A DNA stretch of 64,000 nucleotides from RGIG7332 sp045580305 (GTDB lineage: Bacteria > Bacillota > Clostridia > Oscillospirales > JAAYXM01). The notes below the pieces were generated by a model that was not told where the DNA came from, did not search any database, and worked only from the letters and a program-made list of their open reading frames with translations. Positions 26,964 to 35,994 of this stretch are shown here, piece by piece. The position numbers were made by a program, and so were the translations under genes. Each line of letters opens with the position of its first letter. The stretch's first letter is position 1. Location of the stretch: NCBI GenBank assembly GCA_045580305.1, contig JAZNNQ010000027.1, positions 76,820-140,819 on the forward strand. Direction: 5' to 3'.

Positions 26964-27836
26964 TTAACCCTTAACGGAGCCGATCATAACGCCCTTAACG
27001 AAGTACTTCTGTAAGAACGGATATACAGCAATGATCGGGATAATGGATACAAGAATTGTACCGTACTTGATAGCGTCCTCAGCGAACTGAGTACCCTTAG
27101 CAGACTCACCCATTGTACCCTGGCTTTCAGTAATACTCTGCATAACGATCTGGCGGAGGATGATCTGAAGCGGATACTTACTACTATCCTGTAAGTAGAG
27201 AAGCGGAGCCATAAAGGAGTTCCACTGTGAAACCGCAACGAAGAGACCGATGGTCGCAAGAACTGCGGTAGAGGTGGGAAGTACAAGGTACCATAAAACA
27301 CCGATATCAGTAAGACCGTCAAGACGACCGGACTCCTCAATTTCAGCAGGATATGCTGCGAAGAAGGAACGCATGATGATCATATTGTATGCGGTGAAGG
27401 CTGTCGGAAGAACGATAGCCCAGATGGTGTTGTACATACCGAGCCAGTTAATAGTAAGGAAGCCCGGGATCATACCACCGCTGAAGAACATAGTGATTAA
27501 TACGAGAATGTTAAGCTGCTTGCCGAAAGGACAACGCTTCTTACTTAACGCATAAGCGCCGGTTGTAAGAACAAAGAGCGCAAATACAACACCGACAACG
27601 GTATAGATGATGGTGTTGAGGTAAGCGTTGTAAATCATCGGGTCGGAAAGGATCTTCGCATAAACATCAAAGTTTATACCCTTGGGCCAGAAGGAAATCT
27701 TACCGGACATAACTGCGGTTGTCTCGGAAATCGAAACAGCAACCATGTGAATAAGGGGGAAGATCATAATGAATACGATGAACCACAAGAAAATATTGCG
27801 AAGGAGCCAGCCTATTGTGAATTTTTTTCCTACCAT
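26964..27836 (-). CDS. Carbohydrate ABC transporter permease, LplC/YtcP type
   Basis: The 290-residue protein has six membrane helices and the EAA-loop segment EESGRLDGLTDIGVLWYLVLP used to contact the ATPase. The N-terminus (NIFLWFIVFIMIFPLIHMVAVS) and the C-terminal YFVKGVMIGSVKG are typical of the LplC group that imports oligosaccharides. It lies 15 bases after its LplB-type partner. No substrate-binding protein or ATPase is next to the pair. Confidence 0.93.
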   Translation of the reverse strand: MVGKKFTIGWLLRNIFLWFIVFIMIFPLIHMVAVSISETTAVMSGKISFWPKGINFDVYAKILSDPMIYNAYLNTIIYTVVGVVFALFVLTTGAYALSKKRCPFGKQLNILVLITMFFSGGMIPGFLTINWLGMYNTIWAIVLPTAFTAYNMIIMRSFFAAYPAEIEESGRLDGLTDIGVLWYLVLPTSTAVLATIGLFVAVSQWNSFMAPLLYLQDSSKYPLQIILRQIVMQSITESQGTMGESAKGTQFAEDAIKYGTILVSIIPIIAVYPFLQKYFVKGVMIGSVKG

Positions 27837-27851
27837 TTTCTGTATCCTCCT

Positions 27852-28820
27852 TTACCACAAGCTGGTATCGCTGACCTTGTTAGCAACATAGTTGGAAACA
27901 AGAAGCATAGCCAAGCTGATTAACGAGTTGAAAAGACCAACTGCGGAACCGTAGCTGTATCCGCCTGTGGACATCATACCTTTTTTGTAAACATAGGTAG
28001 AGATGATTTCGGAGGTCTCAAGAGTAGTCGGCTTCTGGAAAAGGAACGCACGCTCAAAACCAACATTGAACATGGAACCCATACGGAGAAGAAGCATAGT
28101 AATCATAGTGGGAGCGATGGACGGAAGGGTAATGCTCCATACGCAGCGGAACTTACCTGCGCCGTCAACATAAGCTGCCTCGTATAACTGCGGGTCAACA
28201 TTTGTAAGAGCTGCAAGGTATACGATAGCGCCCCAACCTGTCTGCTGCCACAACTCGGAAACTATGTAGATTGTTCTGAAACAATTCTGATCCAACAGCC
28301 AGTCGGTCTTTGCAATACCGATAGCGTTGAAGAAATGGGTGATAAGACCACTGGTCGGGTCAAGGAACATCGAGAAAAGACCAACAACAACAACCGTTGA
28401 ATAGAAGTGCGGCATATAGCTGATAGTCTGAACGAGCTTCTTGAACTTAACATTCTGTACCTCGTTGAGGATAAGAGCGAAGATAATCGGAAGCGGGAAA
28501 CCGAAGATCAATGAGTAGAAGGAAATTACTGTTGTATTTCTGATAAGACGCCAGAAATATTTGTACTCAAAGAAATTGATAAAGTGTTTGAAACCAACCC
28601 AGTCACTTCCTGCAATACCCTTAAACGGCTTGTAATCCATAAAGGAAATGATAAGACCGTACATCGGGAGATAGTAGAAAAGTGCAAGGCAGATTACTGT
28701 CGGGATAACAAGTAATAATAAGTACTTGCCATCGATGAGCTTTTTCATAAACTTACTTTGCTTGTGCTGAACCGGTAAAGCTTCTGCCGGTGCGACAGCA
28801 TTTGAAACAGTTTTGCTCAA
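27852..28820 (-). CDS. Carbohydrate ABC transporter permease, LplB type
   Basis: The 322-residue protein has six membrane helices and the EAA loop LYEAAYVDGAGKFRCVWSITLP. The segment YYLPMYGLIISFMDYKPFKG is characteristic of LplB permeases. The TTG at 28820 is chosen because GAGGAG lies eight bases before it; the in-frame GTG at 28829 overlaps that site. It is first in the unit. The 370-base gap upstream (28875-29246) contains a TATAAT-like element on the minus strand near 28970-28975 and the AraC terminator, and nothing else that I can support. Confidence 0.92.
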   Translation of the reverse strand: MSKTVSNAVAPAEALPVQHKQSKFMKKLIDGKYLLLLVIPTVICLALFYYLPMYGLIISFMDYKPFKGIAGSDWVGFKHFINFFEYKYFWRLIRNTTVISFYSLIFGFPLPIIFALILNEVQNVKFKKLVQTISYMPHFYSTVVVVGLFSMFLDPTSGLITHFFNAIGIAKTDWLLDQNCFRTIYIVSELWQQTGWGAIVYLAALTNVDPQLYEAAYVDGAGKFRCVWSITLPSIAPTMITMLLLRMGSMFNVGFERAFLFQKPTTLETSEIISTYVYKKGMMSTGGYSYGSAVGLFNSLISLAMLLVSNYVANKVSDTSLW

Positions 28821-29194
28821 AGCGTTCACTCCTCTGTAGATATTTGTTGCTGATGGGCAGATTTTAAAGTTCACCCTACTCTAAAATGCACCCATCAAAA
28901 TTTTAAGTTGAGCAAGCTACACAAAAACTTTTACAATATGTAAAAAGCCATTGGCTACCTGCACATTAAATTATACAGCATTTTTGGGGAAATTGTATGA
29001 CGAATTATTTTAATCGTAACAATAAATTGCATTATGCGGAAAAATGAATACAACCTAAAAAAATGAGTATCTTAAATATATATGGTGGATTTTTTGTGGT
29101 AAAAAGTGTCGGAATTTTGAAATAAAAAGGGGAAATAGGTCGAAAATAGACAATAAAATGACATAACATTTTCTTAACATTTTCGCCCTTATAT

Positions 29195-29231
29195 GGGAAA
29201 ACGGCACTTGTGCACTATGCACAAGTGCCGT
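29195..29231 (-). terminator. Terminator of the AraC regulator gene
   Basis: ACGGCACTTGTGCA (29201-29214) pairs perfectly with TGCACAAGTGCCGT (29218-29231); on the minus strand it is followed by TTTTCCC. Confidence 0.85.
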
Positions 29232-29246
29232 CCGGTTTGTGACTTC

Positions 29247-30773
29247 CTACAAATCAGCAGAATGGTTAAAATGCTTTTTGCGATACTCGCCGGGAGTGTA
29301 GCCGGTATACTTTTTGAACAGACGAATAAAGGTATTTATATTCTGCAGGCCAACAGCTTCCGCCACATCCTTGTTTTTGTTCTGAGGATTTGCGATAAGA
29401 GCAGTGGCTTTTTTGATACGGAAGCTGTTTAGATAGTCGGTGAGATTTACATTCATTTTTTCCTTGAAATACGAGGAAATGTAAGCGCTTGTCAACGCCA
29501 GCTTGTCTGCGAAAAGACTGAGATAAATATCCTCTGCATAATGGTTTTCCACATAGTCCAGTATGAAGTTGATTATGTAGTCCTCCTCGCGTTTGTTGAA
29601 GGAAATGTAGTCCATAACCTGAGTGAGCAGATCTGCACAGATTTTTTGATATTGGTCGACGGTCACCGCGCGGTCTAACTGCACATAAAAGCGACTCATA
29701 TTGAGGGATGCGGGGGTGGAATGGAAAAGACGGTTTAAAAGCTTGACCGCGCAGTTTACGATTTCGGTACAAAGCAGATAAAGGTCGAAACCATTTACCT
29801 CTTTCTTGATATTATAGTCTAAAATTTCGTTTAAACTGCGTATACATTCCTCGTGAGCACCGTTTTGCATAAGCGAGGACAGTTTTTCCATTTGTTCCAC
29901 GGTGAAATAGAACTGTCCCGCGCCATGGTTTATCTTGTCCTCGATCAAGACTTGATTTTCCATAACCGGCATTGCATAGCGAGACAAGCGGGAAAGCTGG
30001 TCAAAGTGTGACTTGAGAGCGGAAGAGTCGTTGTGTAGTTTAGAAATAACAATTGTAAAGAACACATAGTCAGACTCATTTTCTAATTTTTTGACCGCCG
30101 CGTTTACCATATCCATCACACCATCTGCACCGTCTTCAGCGGAGATCATAGAAACGATTTGGTCATTTTCCACCTGGAAGGTCGAAGACTCGCGATCCTC
30201 TGAGGAGAAATAAAGCTCTATCAACTGTTTTAAAAAGAAGGTGGACTTACTGGGATCCTCGCGAATTGTCTGGAAAAATGCATCCTTATAGTGTACGCGG
30301 AAATAAACCATAACAAAGGGCTTGGAGTCAGAAAGCTGCGCCTCAACATCATCTAAGCTTACATATATGTCGCGCATGCGAGACTGCAGGAAAATACCCT
30401 TTAAAAGAGAGTCCTTTTCGTTAATTGCTGAAGAATAGCTTGTGTTTTGTTCGATTATCCGTGCACTTTCCGCATCTATGTAGGAAAGAAGCGTAGCATC
30501 TGCCTGCGGGTCACCGTCCAATCTATCAGCAAGTGCGGAAATCGAGGATGAAATACGCTTTGTGAAAGAAAATGCCACAAAAAACGAGGCAATCACCGCA
30601 AGCAGGGTGAATATTACCGCGAAAACGGCGCCAGCTATGGGGTTGAACAGACATATAACTGCGGAAATAACCCCGCCGGCGATAAAAAAGACGATAATCG
30701 CTAAAAATGGAGAAAGCATTTCCCGGAAAAAGGCACGCTTTAAATGTGATATATTATTTTGAGTATCCTTCAT
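29247..30773 (-). CDS. Membrane-bound AraC family regulator (YesN/ABC-transporter type)
   Basis: The 508-residue protein has two hydrophobic helices near residues 20-75 (FLAIIVFFIAGGVISAVICL and AVFAVIFTLLAVIASFFVAF), a long sensor/linker, and a C-terminal AraC DNA-binding domain (YISSYFKEKMNVNLTDYL, VGLQNINTFIRLFKKYTGYT, PGEYRKK). This layout is found beside LplB/LplC-type sugar ABC genes, which lie next door. The ATG at 30773 has GAGGGG upstream; earlier in-frame codons do not. It probably controls the permease unit. Confidence 0.87.
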   Translation of the reverse strand: MKDTQNNISHLKRAFFREMLSPFLAIIVFFIAGGVISAVICLFNPIAGAVFAVIFTLLAVIASFFVAFSFTKRISSSISALADRLDGDPQADATLLSYIDAESARIIEQNTSYSSAINEKDSLLKGIFLQSRMRDIYVSLDDVEAQLSDSKPFVMVYFRVHYKDAFFQTIREDPSKSTFFLKQLIELYFSSEDRESSTFQVENDQIVSMISAEDGADGVMDMVNAAVKKLENESDYVFFTIVISKLHNDSSALKSHFDQLSRLSRYAMPVMENQVLIEDKINHGAGQFYFTVEQMEKLSSLMQNGAHEECIRSLNEILDYNIKKEVNGFDLYLLCTEIVNCAVKLLNRLFHSTPASLNMSRFYVQLDRAVTVDQYQKICADLLTQVMDYISFNKREEDYIINFILDYVENHYAEDIYLSLFADKLALTSAYISSYFKEKMNVNLTDYLNSFRIKKATALIANPQNKNKDVAEAVGLQNINTFIRLFKKYTGYTPGEYRKKHFNHSADL

Positions 30774-30777
30774 ATCT

Positions 30778-30869
30778 AAAATTACCCCTCTAATTTTAAA
30801 ATGAATATCCAAATTTTTAAGTTTAGGACTATTATACACGGATTTCTTCTAAAAATAAAGGGGTAATTT
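30778..30869 (-). promoter_or_regulatory. AraC-gene promoter flanked by an inverted repeat
   Basis: AAATTACCCCT at 30779-30789 and AGGGGTAATTT at 30859-30869 are exact inverted copies. Between them on the minus strand is a promoter (TTTATT 30854-30859, 17 bases, TATAAT 30831-30836). The downstream arm contains the ribosome site. Looping autoregulation or a leader helix that hides the ribosome site are both possible. Confidence 0.5.
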
Positions 30870-30931
30870 CGAAAATATAAATAATTTTTAAAAAATTAGA
30901 GAAATAAAATTGAGTATTCATATTTTTAGGT

Positions 30932-30960
30932 TTGCAATTTTCACACAGGTGTTTTATAAT
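30932..30960 (+). promoter_or_regulatory. Promoter of the HAD phosphatase gene
   Basis: TTGCAA (30932-30937), 17 bases, TATAAT (30955-30960), about 20 bases before the start codon. Confidence 0.68.
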
Positions 30961-30981
30961 AATCACCAAAGGAGCTGATGG

Positions 30982-31806
30982 ATGATGAATACACCACTTT
31001 TATGTGTGTGCGATTTGGATGATACATTATTGGGTAAGGACAAACGAATTTCAAAGAGAAATCTGGAAGCTGCCCTTAAAATACAGCGTGCGGGTATTCC
31101 CTTTACTGTAGCAACCGGCAGATCACATCTGCAGATACGGGAGTTTATAAGTCAGCTGGAGATCAAAATCCCGGTAATTACCTGTAACGGTGGCGTGACA
31201 AGTATGCCGAAAAGCGAGGAAATGCTTAGCGTTTCATACATAGAGCCGCAAATTGCCAAGGAAATATGCGCATTTTGCGAGGAAAATTGCTTGGATTATC
31301 TTATGTATACTGCAAAAAATATCTGTTATACCAGAGAAAGTGTGCGGATTTTAGGATATTTTAAGTATAATGCCGCACTTGAAAACCGCGAATTTGAAGT
31401 GCCTCTTAAATGTATGGACGATGTCACGGATGCAGATTTTAACGAAGCGATTAAAATTCTGGTACTGGGTGACTACGATATGCTGGAGTATATTAAAGGT
31501 AAGTTTAATAATGAAGGTAAGCTTACTATAGTAAGCTCGGGCAAGGGTCTTGTGGATATTATGGCGCCGTCTACTGGAAAAGGGCTTGCGGTGCGTAATT
31601 TGGCGGAGCATTTAGGCGTGGATCTTAGCTGCGTGGCGGTTTTCGGTGATAGCCCCAATGATATTGAAATGTTTGAGACGGCCGGAATAAGTGTGGCGGT
31701 CGACAATGCAGTAGATGCTGTAAAAGCGGTTGCTACACATATAACCGCGCCAAGTTGGGATGACGGTGTTGCCGACGCGCTTGAAATGCTATTCGGCGAG
31801 GTCTAA
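30982..31806 (+). CDS. Cof-type HAD phosphatase
   Basis: The 274-residue protein has the HAD motifs DLDDTLL (motif I), VATGRS (motif II), Lys in STGKGLAV (motif III) and FGDSPNDIEMF (motif IV), with a C2-type cap as in Cof/YbiV sugar and cofactor phosphatases. AAAGGAG precedes ATG codons at 30982 and 30985. Its last 18 bases overlap the 3' end of the convergent deacetylase gene. Confidence 0.92.
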   Translation: MMNTPLLCVCDLDDTLLGKDKRISKRNLEAALKIQRAGIPFTVATGRSHLQIREFISQLEIKIPVITCNGGVTSMPKSEEMLSVSYIEPQIAKEICAFCEENCLDYLMYTAKNICYTRESVRILGYFKYNAALENREFEVPLKCMDDVTDADFNEAIKILVLGDYDMLEYIKGKFNNEGKLTIVSSGKGLVDIMAPSTGKGLAVRNLAEHLGVDLSCVAVFGDSPNDIEMFETAGISVAVDNAVDAVKAVATHITAPSWDDGVADALEMLFGEV

Positions 31807-32595
31807 AATTTTACCGATATTATAGTTGTGGGGACGGTTAAAGCGCCGTAGGTCGTATAGATTATCACCTAAAACATTGATCTGCGCATAAGTGCCAAGA
31901 GAGGCCTCAAAGCCGTTTTCCTTGACATAGTCAAGCAGCAGATCATCCCGCATACCGAAGGGATATGTAAAACAGGTAGGCGTCTTGATCCCGTTTCTTT
32001 CAAAAAGCGCTTGTGAGCGGGAAAGATCGTCTGAGATAAGCGTTTTATAGTGCTCGGAGGTTTCTGCATTGCTTTTAAGACAGCCCTTGCGGCTGCTGTC
32101 GAAATTGTGAAGATCGAAAGAGTGGTTTTGGAATTCAACAAGACCACTCTTTTGCATTTCCTGCATTTCTTCCCAGGACAAATATACTTTATCGCTGTTT
32201 TCTGTGTATGCACCAACGGTGGAACATAGGATTTTTATATTGTATTTTTGCGCCAGCGGGTAAGCGTAGAGAAAATCACTGCGATTTCCATCGTCAAAGG
32301 TGAGCATAATCGGCTTTTCGGGTAGTTTTTCCGTGCCGTTAGTATAGGCGATTAAATCTGCCATATTAATCGGTGTAAAGCCGCGAGTAAGGATAAGTTT
32401 AATGTCGGCCTCAAGCTCGTAGGGCGAAATCGAATATTTACCCCATGAACTCTGCCGCGGGGAAATTTTATGGTACATCAAAATCGGAAGCTTTACAGCC
32501 TTGATATTTGACGCGGCGGGAATCAATGTGCCAAAGCTTGAAGCGAGGCTTACAAAAAACAAAACCGAGAAGAAGATTTGCCATATTTTCCGCAT
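31789..32595 (-). CDS. Secreted polysaccharide deacetylase (CE4 family)
   Basis: The 268-residue protein starts MRKIWQIFFSVLFFVSLASS, a signal peptide or anchor, followed by the CE4 domain: LPILMYHKIS, TFDDGNRSDF (catalytic Asp and metal Asp), QNHSFDLHNF (metal His) and FTYPFGMRDD. Such enzymes remove N-acetyl groups from peptidoglycan or other polysaccharides outside the cell. The ATG at 32595 has GGGGGTG upstream. It overlaps the convergent HAD gene by 18 bases. Confidence 0.9.
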   Translation of the reverse strand: MRKIWQIFFSVLFFVSLASSFGTLIPAASNIKAVKLPILMYHKISPRQSSWGKYSISPYELEADIKLILTRGFTPINMADLIAYTNGTEKLPEKPIMLTFDDGNRSDFLYAYPLAQKYNIKILCSTVGAYTENSDKVYLSWEEMQEMQKSGLVEFQNHSFDLHNFDSSRKGCLKSNAETSEHYKTLISDDLSRSQALFERNGIKTPTCFTYPFGMRDDLLLDYVKENGFEASLGTYAQINVLGDNLYDLRRFNRPHNYNIGKILDLAE

Positions 32596-32756
32596 AGAAG
32601 CACCCCCATCCTTAAATATATTCATAAAATAAGCCGGAAATGAGGGGATAGTTAAAAGAAATTTAACAAAATAATCTTTTTTTGTAATATTTAGGCGTTA
32701 TAATTATAATTGCAGAAAGCAGAAAAGTTTTTTCTTATTTTCCCTTACTCCTATTT

Positions 32757-32796
32757 AAAAAACAGAGGACCGACAATAGCCGGCCCTCTGTTTTTT
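32757..32796 (-). terminator. Terminator of the sigma/anti-sigma unit
   Basis: AAAAAACAGAGG pairs with CCTCTGTTTTTT around an inner CCG/CGG; T runs occur on both strands. It touches the stop codon of the anti-sigma gene. Confidence 0.85.
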
Positions 32797-33400
32797 ATTC
32801 TTTTTGAGCTGTATCTACCATAAGCTCGGGAGTAGCAGAGAGCGGAGCATACTCTATCTCCAAAAGCTCTCCTGTTGTGTCAAATGCTTTTATTTGGTCT
32901 ATTAGCAAGGTGTCTTGTGTATTAATCCTCACCAACACTCGGACCGGATCTTCGTAAATACCGCAGGTTAAAACAAAAGGAAGCTCTTTATTTGCCATCG
33001 CAGTACTTATGTTTTCATAAAGCGTAATAATGTCTTCGGAATAACAGCCTTCAATATCGTGGCATTCGATGAGATAGGAAAAGTCATCGCTGCCTGCAGG
33101 CGGGTCTGCAACCGGACGGTCAAGGTCAAGAGCACAGCGTGTTTTATCGGTGATTTCACCCACCGGACATTTAACTTTCGACTCCGGATCAGCCTGCCGG
33201 GCAGTATTTTTTTGCGGAGGCTGTGTGTCAACAGTATTGGATACGGGAACAAGCGCGTGGGCGGCAAAGACTATAATGGCAAGACACGCGGCAAGAGATG
33301 CTATTTTTAATATGGCGGGTGCTTTTCTTACTTTGTCCGCTTCTGTAATTTTATCGGGATCAATATTTCCAATGGCTTCAAAAAGGTCAAATTCTGTCAT
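32795..33400 (-). CDS. Probable anti-sigma factor (single-pass membrane protein)
   Basis: The 201-residue protein has a cytoplasmic N-terminal segment (TEFDLFEAIGNIDPDKITEA), one membrane helix (ILKIASLAACLAIIVFAAHA, about 30-50) and an extracellular domain of about 145 residues with paired cysteines. It overlaps the ECF sigma gene by ATGA. The LFEAIGNID-type start is common in clostridial proteins encoded next to ECF sigma factors. The function is inferred from this context; I see no named domain. Confidence 0.7.
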   Translation of the reverse strand: MTEFDLFEAIGNIDPDKITEADKVRKAPAILKIASLAACLAIIVFAAHALVPVSNTVDTQPPQKNTARQADPESKVKCPVGEITDKTRCALDLDRPVADPPAGSDDFSYLIECHDIEGCYSEDIITLYENISTAMANKELPFVLTCGIYEDPVRVLVRINTQDTLLIDQIKAFDTTGELLEIEYAPLSATPELMVDTAQKE

Positions 33401-33954
33401 AGCATAAAGCCCCTTTCAATTAAATAAGTCTTTAATTTAGCACGGGTACGATTTAATGAAACGGAGATATTATTTTGTGTCTTCATAAATTTGCGGGAGA
33501 TTTCCGCAATGGTGAGAGCGTGATAGTATCTGCAGATAAAAATGCCACGGGCGGTTTTAGGCAGGGTTTGCAAAAAGGTGTTTATCGCCTCATTTAATTC
33601 CTGCTTGTCAAGTGTATCCGCTACCGTATCAGCGGATATGATCTCGCCGAGCTCTTCGAGTACGAGGCAGATTTCACCGCCACCACGCTTTTCTGCGCGG
33701 TGCTGCTTGTACTTGTCAAATGCCGCATTTCGTGCGATTTTACCCAGATATGCGGTGAAGTTTTCCGGGCGATTGGGAGGTATGGAATTCCATAATTTAA
33801 GATGAATGTCGTTTATACATTCATCGATGTCGCGCGACTCGTAAAGAATTCGTTTGGCTATTGCACGGCAGTAGTTACCATATTTTTCGCCGGTAAGTAC
33901 AATGGCACTTGGATCGCGAGTCCAAAATAGCTCCACAATATCTTTATCTTCCAT
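33397..33954 (-). CDS. ECF-type RNA polymerase sigma factor
   Basis: The 185-residue protein has sigma region 2 (DECINDIHLKLWNSIPP, FTAYLGKIARNAAFDKYK) and region 4 (FLQTLPKTARGIFICRYYHA then LTIAEISRKF). AAAGGGG precedes the ATG at 33954. It is translationally coupled to the membrane protein downstream, the usual sigma/anti-sigma order. The target regulon is not visible in the window. Confidence 0.92.
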   Translation of the reverse strand: MEDKDIVELFWTRDPSAIVLTGEKYGNYCRAIAKRILYESRDIDECINDIHLKLWNSIPPNRPENFTAYLGKIARNAAFDKYKQHRAEKRGGGEICLVLEELGEIISADTVADTLDKQELNEAINTFLQTLPKTARGIFICRYYHALTIAEISRKFMKTQNNISVSLNRTRAKLKTYLIERGFML

Positions 33955-34004
33955 TAAATCAACCCCTTTCACTTATATAGACGAAAGAAAAGGGAAAATG
34001 TTAC

Positions 34005-34034
34005 AAAAAAGGTCTCCTTACAGGAGACCTTTTA
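34005..34034 (-). terminator. Terminator of the SDR-chromate transporter unit
   Basis: AAAAGGTCTCCT and AGGAGACCTTTT form a tight hairpin with a three-base loop, with T residues on the minus strand, directly after the second chromate transporter gene. Confidence 0.85.
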
Positions 34035-34569
34035 TTAAATGAATTATTAGTCCGGCAACGCCCGAAAGGGAGATAACAAGTATCGGGCTGGGCTTCCATA
34101 TGCGGAGCGCTAAAAATGCGAGCGCGAAAATGCCGATGGCGATAAAGTCAAGGCTTGCACCGATACCAAGAGCGGTAAAGAGGATATCCACACCGGCGGT
34201 CGCAATAAGCGAAACCACCGCCGGGCGCAGGCCAAAGAGAATATTCTGCATTGCATTTAAGCTTTTATACTTATAATAAAGCTTTGCTAAAATTAAAATA
34301 ATGATGCAGGATGGCGTAATACAACCAAGGGTGGCGACAATAGCGCCGAGAATGCCCGCAACCTGTGTGCCGACAAAGGTTGAGGCGTTAAGTGCGATAG
34401 GGCCGGGGGTCATCTGGGAGATGGTCAAAAGATCGGTAAATTGGCCCATGGTGAGCCAACCGTTACCGGTAACCACCGCGTCTTGTATCAGCGGAAGTGC
34501 CGCATAGCCGCCGCCAAAGCTGAATAGACCGATTTTAAAGAATGACCAGAAAAGTTCAAGATAAATCAT
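34018..34569 (-). CDS. Chromate transporter, single-domain (CHR) subunit
   Basis: The 183-residue protein is one CHR domain with five or six helices. It shows FSFGGGYAALPLI near the N-terminus and QMTPGPIALNASTFVG, the family signatures. Single-domain CHR proteins work as pairs; the partner gene lies immediately upstream, overlapping by ATGA. Substrate is uncertain, since many such pairs occur in bacteria never exposed to chromate. Confidence 0.9.
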   Translation of the reverse strand: MIYLELFWSFFKIGLFSFGGGYAALPLIQDAVVTGNGWLTMGQFTDLLTISQMTPGPIALNASTFVGTQVAGILGAIVATLGCITPSCIIILILAKLYYKYKSLNAMQNILFGLRPAVVSLIATAGVDILFTALGIGASLDFIAIGIFALAFLALRIWKPSPILVISLSGVAGLIIHLIKGLL

Positions 34570-35135
34570 TTTGCATTACCTCGCTTTCCCAGATATCCAT
34601 AGGCAAGACCGAAAAGGCCCGCGCCGAGAATTACAAACACCACATTGACATTGAGGAAATATGCGATTACAAATGCCAAAAGCATAATGGCGATGGAATA
34701 GGGGTTTTTCTTTTTGAAAATACCAAGCGCCATATTGAATACCACATCGCAGATTATCGCCGCAACGCCTGACTGCATACCGTAAAGCACCGCCGCGACA
34801 TATTCATTGGTGGAAAATGCGCTGTATGCGAAGGCTAAAATGGAGATAATAATAAGAGGCGGTAAAACCGTACCTAAGATACTGCAAAAAGCACCGAATA
34901 CACCGCCGATACGGTAGCCGATAATAATCGAGGCATTTACCGCAATAGGGCCGGGTGCGGATTGGGCGATGGCTACAAGGTCCAACATTTCCTCTTCCTC
35001 TATCCATTTAAGCTTTTCCACAAAGCGCTTCTGCATAAGCGGCACGATTACATAGCCGCCGCCAAAGGTAAAGGCACTTAAGGTAAAGGTGGACCAGAAT
35101 AGTTTTATATATGTTGCAAGAGAAGGTCGTTTCAT
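34566..35135 (-). CDS. Chromate transporter, partner CHR subunit
   Basis: The 189-residue CHR domain has FTFGGGYVIVPLMQ and QSAPGPIAVNASIIIG. The ATG at 35135 has GGAGAA upstream. It is followed by its homologue with an ATGA overlap, forming a short-chain pair. The upstream SDR gene is 20 bases away in the same direction. Confidence 0.9.
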   Translation of the reverse strand: MKRPSLATYIKLFWSTFTLSAFTFGGGYVIVPLMQKRFVEKLKWIEEEEMLDLVAIAQSAPGPIAVNASIIIGYRIGGVFGAFCSILGTVLPPLIIISILAFAYSAFSTNEYVAAVLYGMQSGVAAIICDVVFNMALGIFKKKNPYSIAIMLLAFVIAYFLNVNVVFVILGAGLFGLAYGYLGKRGNAK

Positions 35136-35155
35136 ATAAATAAATTCTCCTTTTA

Positions 35156-35875
35156 TCAGATAACAAAGCCGCCGTTTACGCCGATTACCTGACCGGTGAT
35201 AAAAGATGCGTCGGATGATGCTAAGAAAAGGGCGCACTTGGCAATATCCTCGGGCGTACCAAGCCTGCCGAGGGGTGTCTCCTCGGAAAGTGCCAAAAGA
35301 TCATCCTCGGTATAGCAGTTTAACATATCGGTCTTAACAACACCCGGAGCAATAGCATTTACGCGGATGTTTGATGGGGCAACCTCTTTTGCAAGGGCGC
35401 GGGTAAAACCAATAAGTCCTGCCTTTGCGGTGGAATAGGAGACCTCGCAGGATGCACCTACCTGACCCCACATTGAGGAAATATTTATAATACAGCCGGA
35501 TTTTTTTGAAATCATAGCGGGAAGTGTGCGACGGGAGGCATAAAACGCGCCGTTTAAGTTAACACCCAGCATTTTATTCCAATCTTCGTCGGTAACATCG
35601 GTAATAAGGCCGCTTTCTGATATGCCCGCGTTATTTACAAGGACATCCACGGTGCCGAGCTTTTTTTCAACCTCGTTTATCATACGGTCAACCTGTGTTG
35701 AGTCGGAAATATCGGCGCAAACTGCGATACCGCCGAGCTCTTTTGCAAGGCTTTCTGCTAAATCCTTATTTTTATTGTAATGTACCGCAACGCGATAGCC
35801 CTCTTTTGCGAAAAGTGTGGCACAAGCCGCACCGATTCCGCGGGACGCGCCGGTAATAAGTACAACCGGGGTCAT
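35156..35875 (-). CDS. Short-chain dehydrogenase, FabG-like
   Basis: The 239-residue NAD(P)-dependent oxidoreductase has the cofactor loop GASRGIG, NNAG, the catalytic Ser in INISSMWG and YSTAK, and the ending GQVIGVNGGF. It is most like 3-oxoacyl-ACP reductases, but no other fatty-acid genes are near, so the exact substrate is open. The ATG at 35875 (MTPVVLITGASRG) is chosen because the family begins there. Confidence 0.88.
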   Translation of the reverse strand: MTPVVLITGASRGIGAACATLFAKEGYRVAVHYNKNKDLAESLAKELGGIAVCADISDSTQVDRMINEVEKKLGTVDVLVNNAGISESGLITDVTDEDWNKMLGVNLNGAFYASRRTLPAMISKKSGCIINISSMWGQVGASCEVSYSTAKAGLIGFTRALAKEVAPSNIRVNAIAPGVVKTDMLNCYTEDDLLALSEETPLGRLGTPEDIAKCALFLASSDASFITGQVIGVNGGFVI

Positions 35876-35994
35876 ATAAATCACCTTCCTCGTCTTATAG
35901 TAGCAAGAGAAAGCGCAAAAATCAAGAGCCATATTGCATAAAAAAGTCGCATTTGCAGAAACTAACACAAGTTTTTACAAGGCGGGTGCATTTT

